A stretch of DNA of 6,134 bases from Candidatus Roizmanbacteria bacterium. GTDB lineage: Bacteria > Patescibacteriota > Microgenomatia > GCA-001788215 > 2-01-FULL-40-14. Position numbers and translations under genes: made by a program. Within the stretch, counting starts at the first letter, position 1. Each line of letters opens with the position of its first letter. Under the pieces are notes generated by a model. The model searched no databases, was not told the origin of the DNA, and worked only from the letters and a program-made list of their open reading frames with translations. The stretch is from positions 1 through 6,134 of the forward strand of contig JACQMD010000158.1 in NCBI GenBank assembly GCA_016203755.1, in the 5' to 3' direction. This document shows positions 5,652 to 6,134 of the stretch, one piece after another.

Positions 5652-6134
5652 CTAAAGATCTTTGCTTTCCTGTAATCTATACTTTGTTCCTTTTACATAA
5701 CCTGTAGCAGGTTTTATTTGCAAAAGTAGACCACGTTTTACCCAATTATGTAATAACTTAGACATCTTATCTCTTTGGATGATACCAGTGACTTTTCGTG
5801 CTAGATCATTAGTAATATACTTATTGTTTTTTAAATAGTGGCTTACTTTTTCCCATTCTGTTGCAACTATCTCATTTAAAAGAATTACACGAACCGCATT
5901 TTGCAAATAGGGATAGGTCCAGTATATTGGCGGGTAAAAATTTTTTGCCTTCATTTCATATCGCATGGCTTTGACTCCTTCGCTTTGATCAAGGTTTGGA
6001 GGCGAGGAAAACTCTCGTAGGTGTTTCACTAACAAATCATTCCGGAATCCTTCTGCACGCACGAATCCAATGTTAGAAGGTGTAATATTATAGGGAAACA
6101 ACCCTGGATTTTCTATTTCTATACGATCTTCAAA
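5652..6134 (-). CDS. C-terminal part of a Schlafen-AlbA_2/RecG-like ATP-binding protein (partial)
   Basis: The frame is open through the right edge, so only the last 160 residues are present and the true start lies outside; the TTG at 6101 is an internal Leu codon, not a start. The visible part begins FEDRIEIENPGLFPYNITP. RIEIENPG followed by a proline/threonine stretch, FRNDLLVKHLREF, and then EGVKAMRYEMKAK match the GHKL-like ATP-binding region (HATPase_c_4, often labelled RecG-like C-terminal) of proteins that carry an N-terminal AlbA_2 DNA-binding domain. The last 65 residues or so look like a winged helix (ITNDLARKVTGIIQRDKM...LLHNWVKRGLLL). Such proteins are putative DNA-binding regulators, common in accessory regions; no reaction can be assigned. 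The gene is AT-rich compared with mgtA, which fits separate acquisition. The N-terminal domain is not visible. Confidence 0.8.
   Translation of the reverse strand, partial: FEDRIEIENPGLFPYNITPSNIGFVRAEGFRNDLLVKHLREFSSPPNLDQSEGVKAMRYEMKAKNFYPPIYWTYPYLQNAVRVILLNEIVATEWEKVSHYLKNNKYITNDLARKVTGIIQRDKMSKLLHNWVKRGLLLQIKPATGYVKGTKYRLQESKDL

Overview
The window looks like bacterial chromosome with the standard code (TGA acts as a stop, as in mgtA). It is moderately AT-rich and AT-richer still at its two ends. Start codons lack convincing Shine-Dalgarno sequences. Instead, -10-like hexamers sit so close to the ATG that transcripts would begin at or within a few bases of it. This leaderless style, with compact genes and a variant UppP, would fit a Patescibacteria/CPR-type bacterium, but no taxonomic marker is present and that placement is a weak inference.

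Layout from the left. Bases 1-48 show nothing assignable. A TTGACA promoter then drives a small 65-residue acidic, cysteine-containing protein of unknown function on the + strand (85-282). Everything else assigned as coding is on the - strand. Converging on the small gene is a type II toxin-antitoxin pair: a Phd/YefM-like antitoxin (945-658) followed, with a 26-base overlap, by a VapC PIN-domain RNase toxin (683-306). Its promoter carries an inverted repeat over the -10 box, as expected for self-repression.

The core is a three-gene envelope and metal-ion cluster read right to left: uppP (undecaprenyl-diphosphatase, 5329-4562), mgtA (P3B-type Mg2+ ATPase, 4544-1944) and a DUF475/TerC-superfamily membrane protein, probably a metal exporter (1947-997). 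The mgtA stop and DUF475 start overlap as ATGA, which implies translational coupling. TACAAT hexamers lie 6, 6 and 12 bases before the three start codons, so each gene may also have its own promoter. The cluster probably joins divalent-cation uptake and efflux with lipid-carrier recycling for the cell wall.

The right end is broken or accessory. Bases 5551-5399 (- strand) begin as the G1/P-loop of the YchF/OLA1 GTPase, but the resemblance stops after about 25 codons, so this is a gene remnant. An 11-bp inverted repeat separates it from the 3' part of a Schlafen-AlbA_2/RecG-like ATP-binding protein gene that runs off the right edge.

No rRNA, tRNA, CRISPR array, transposase or convincing intrinsic terminator was seen. 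I did not find a clearly novel multi-gene system. The most unusual signals are the recurrent TACAAT/leaderless start architecture and the ychF remnant.
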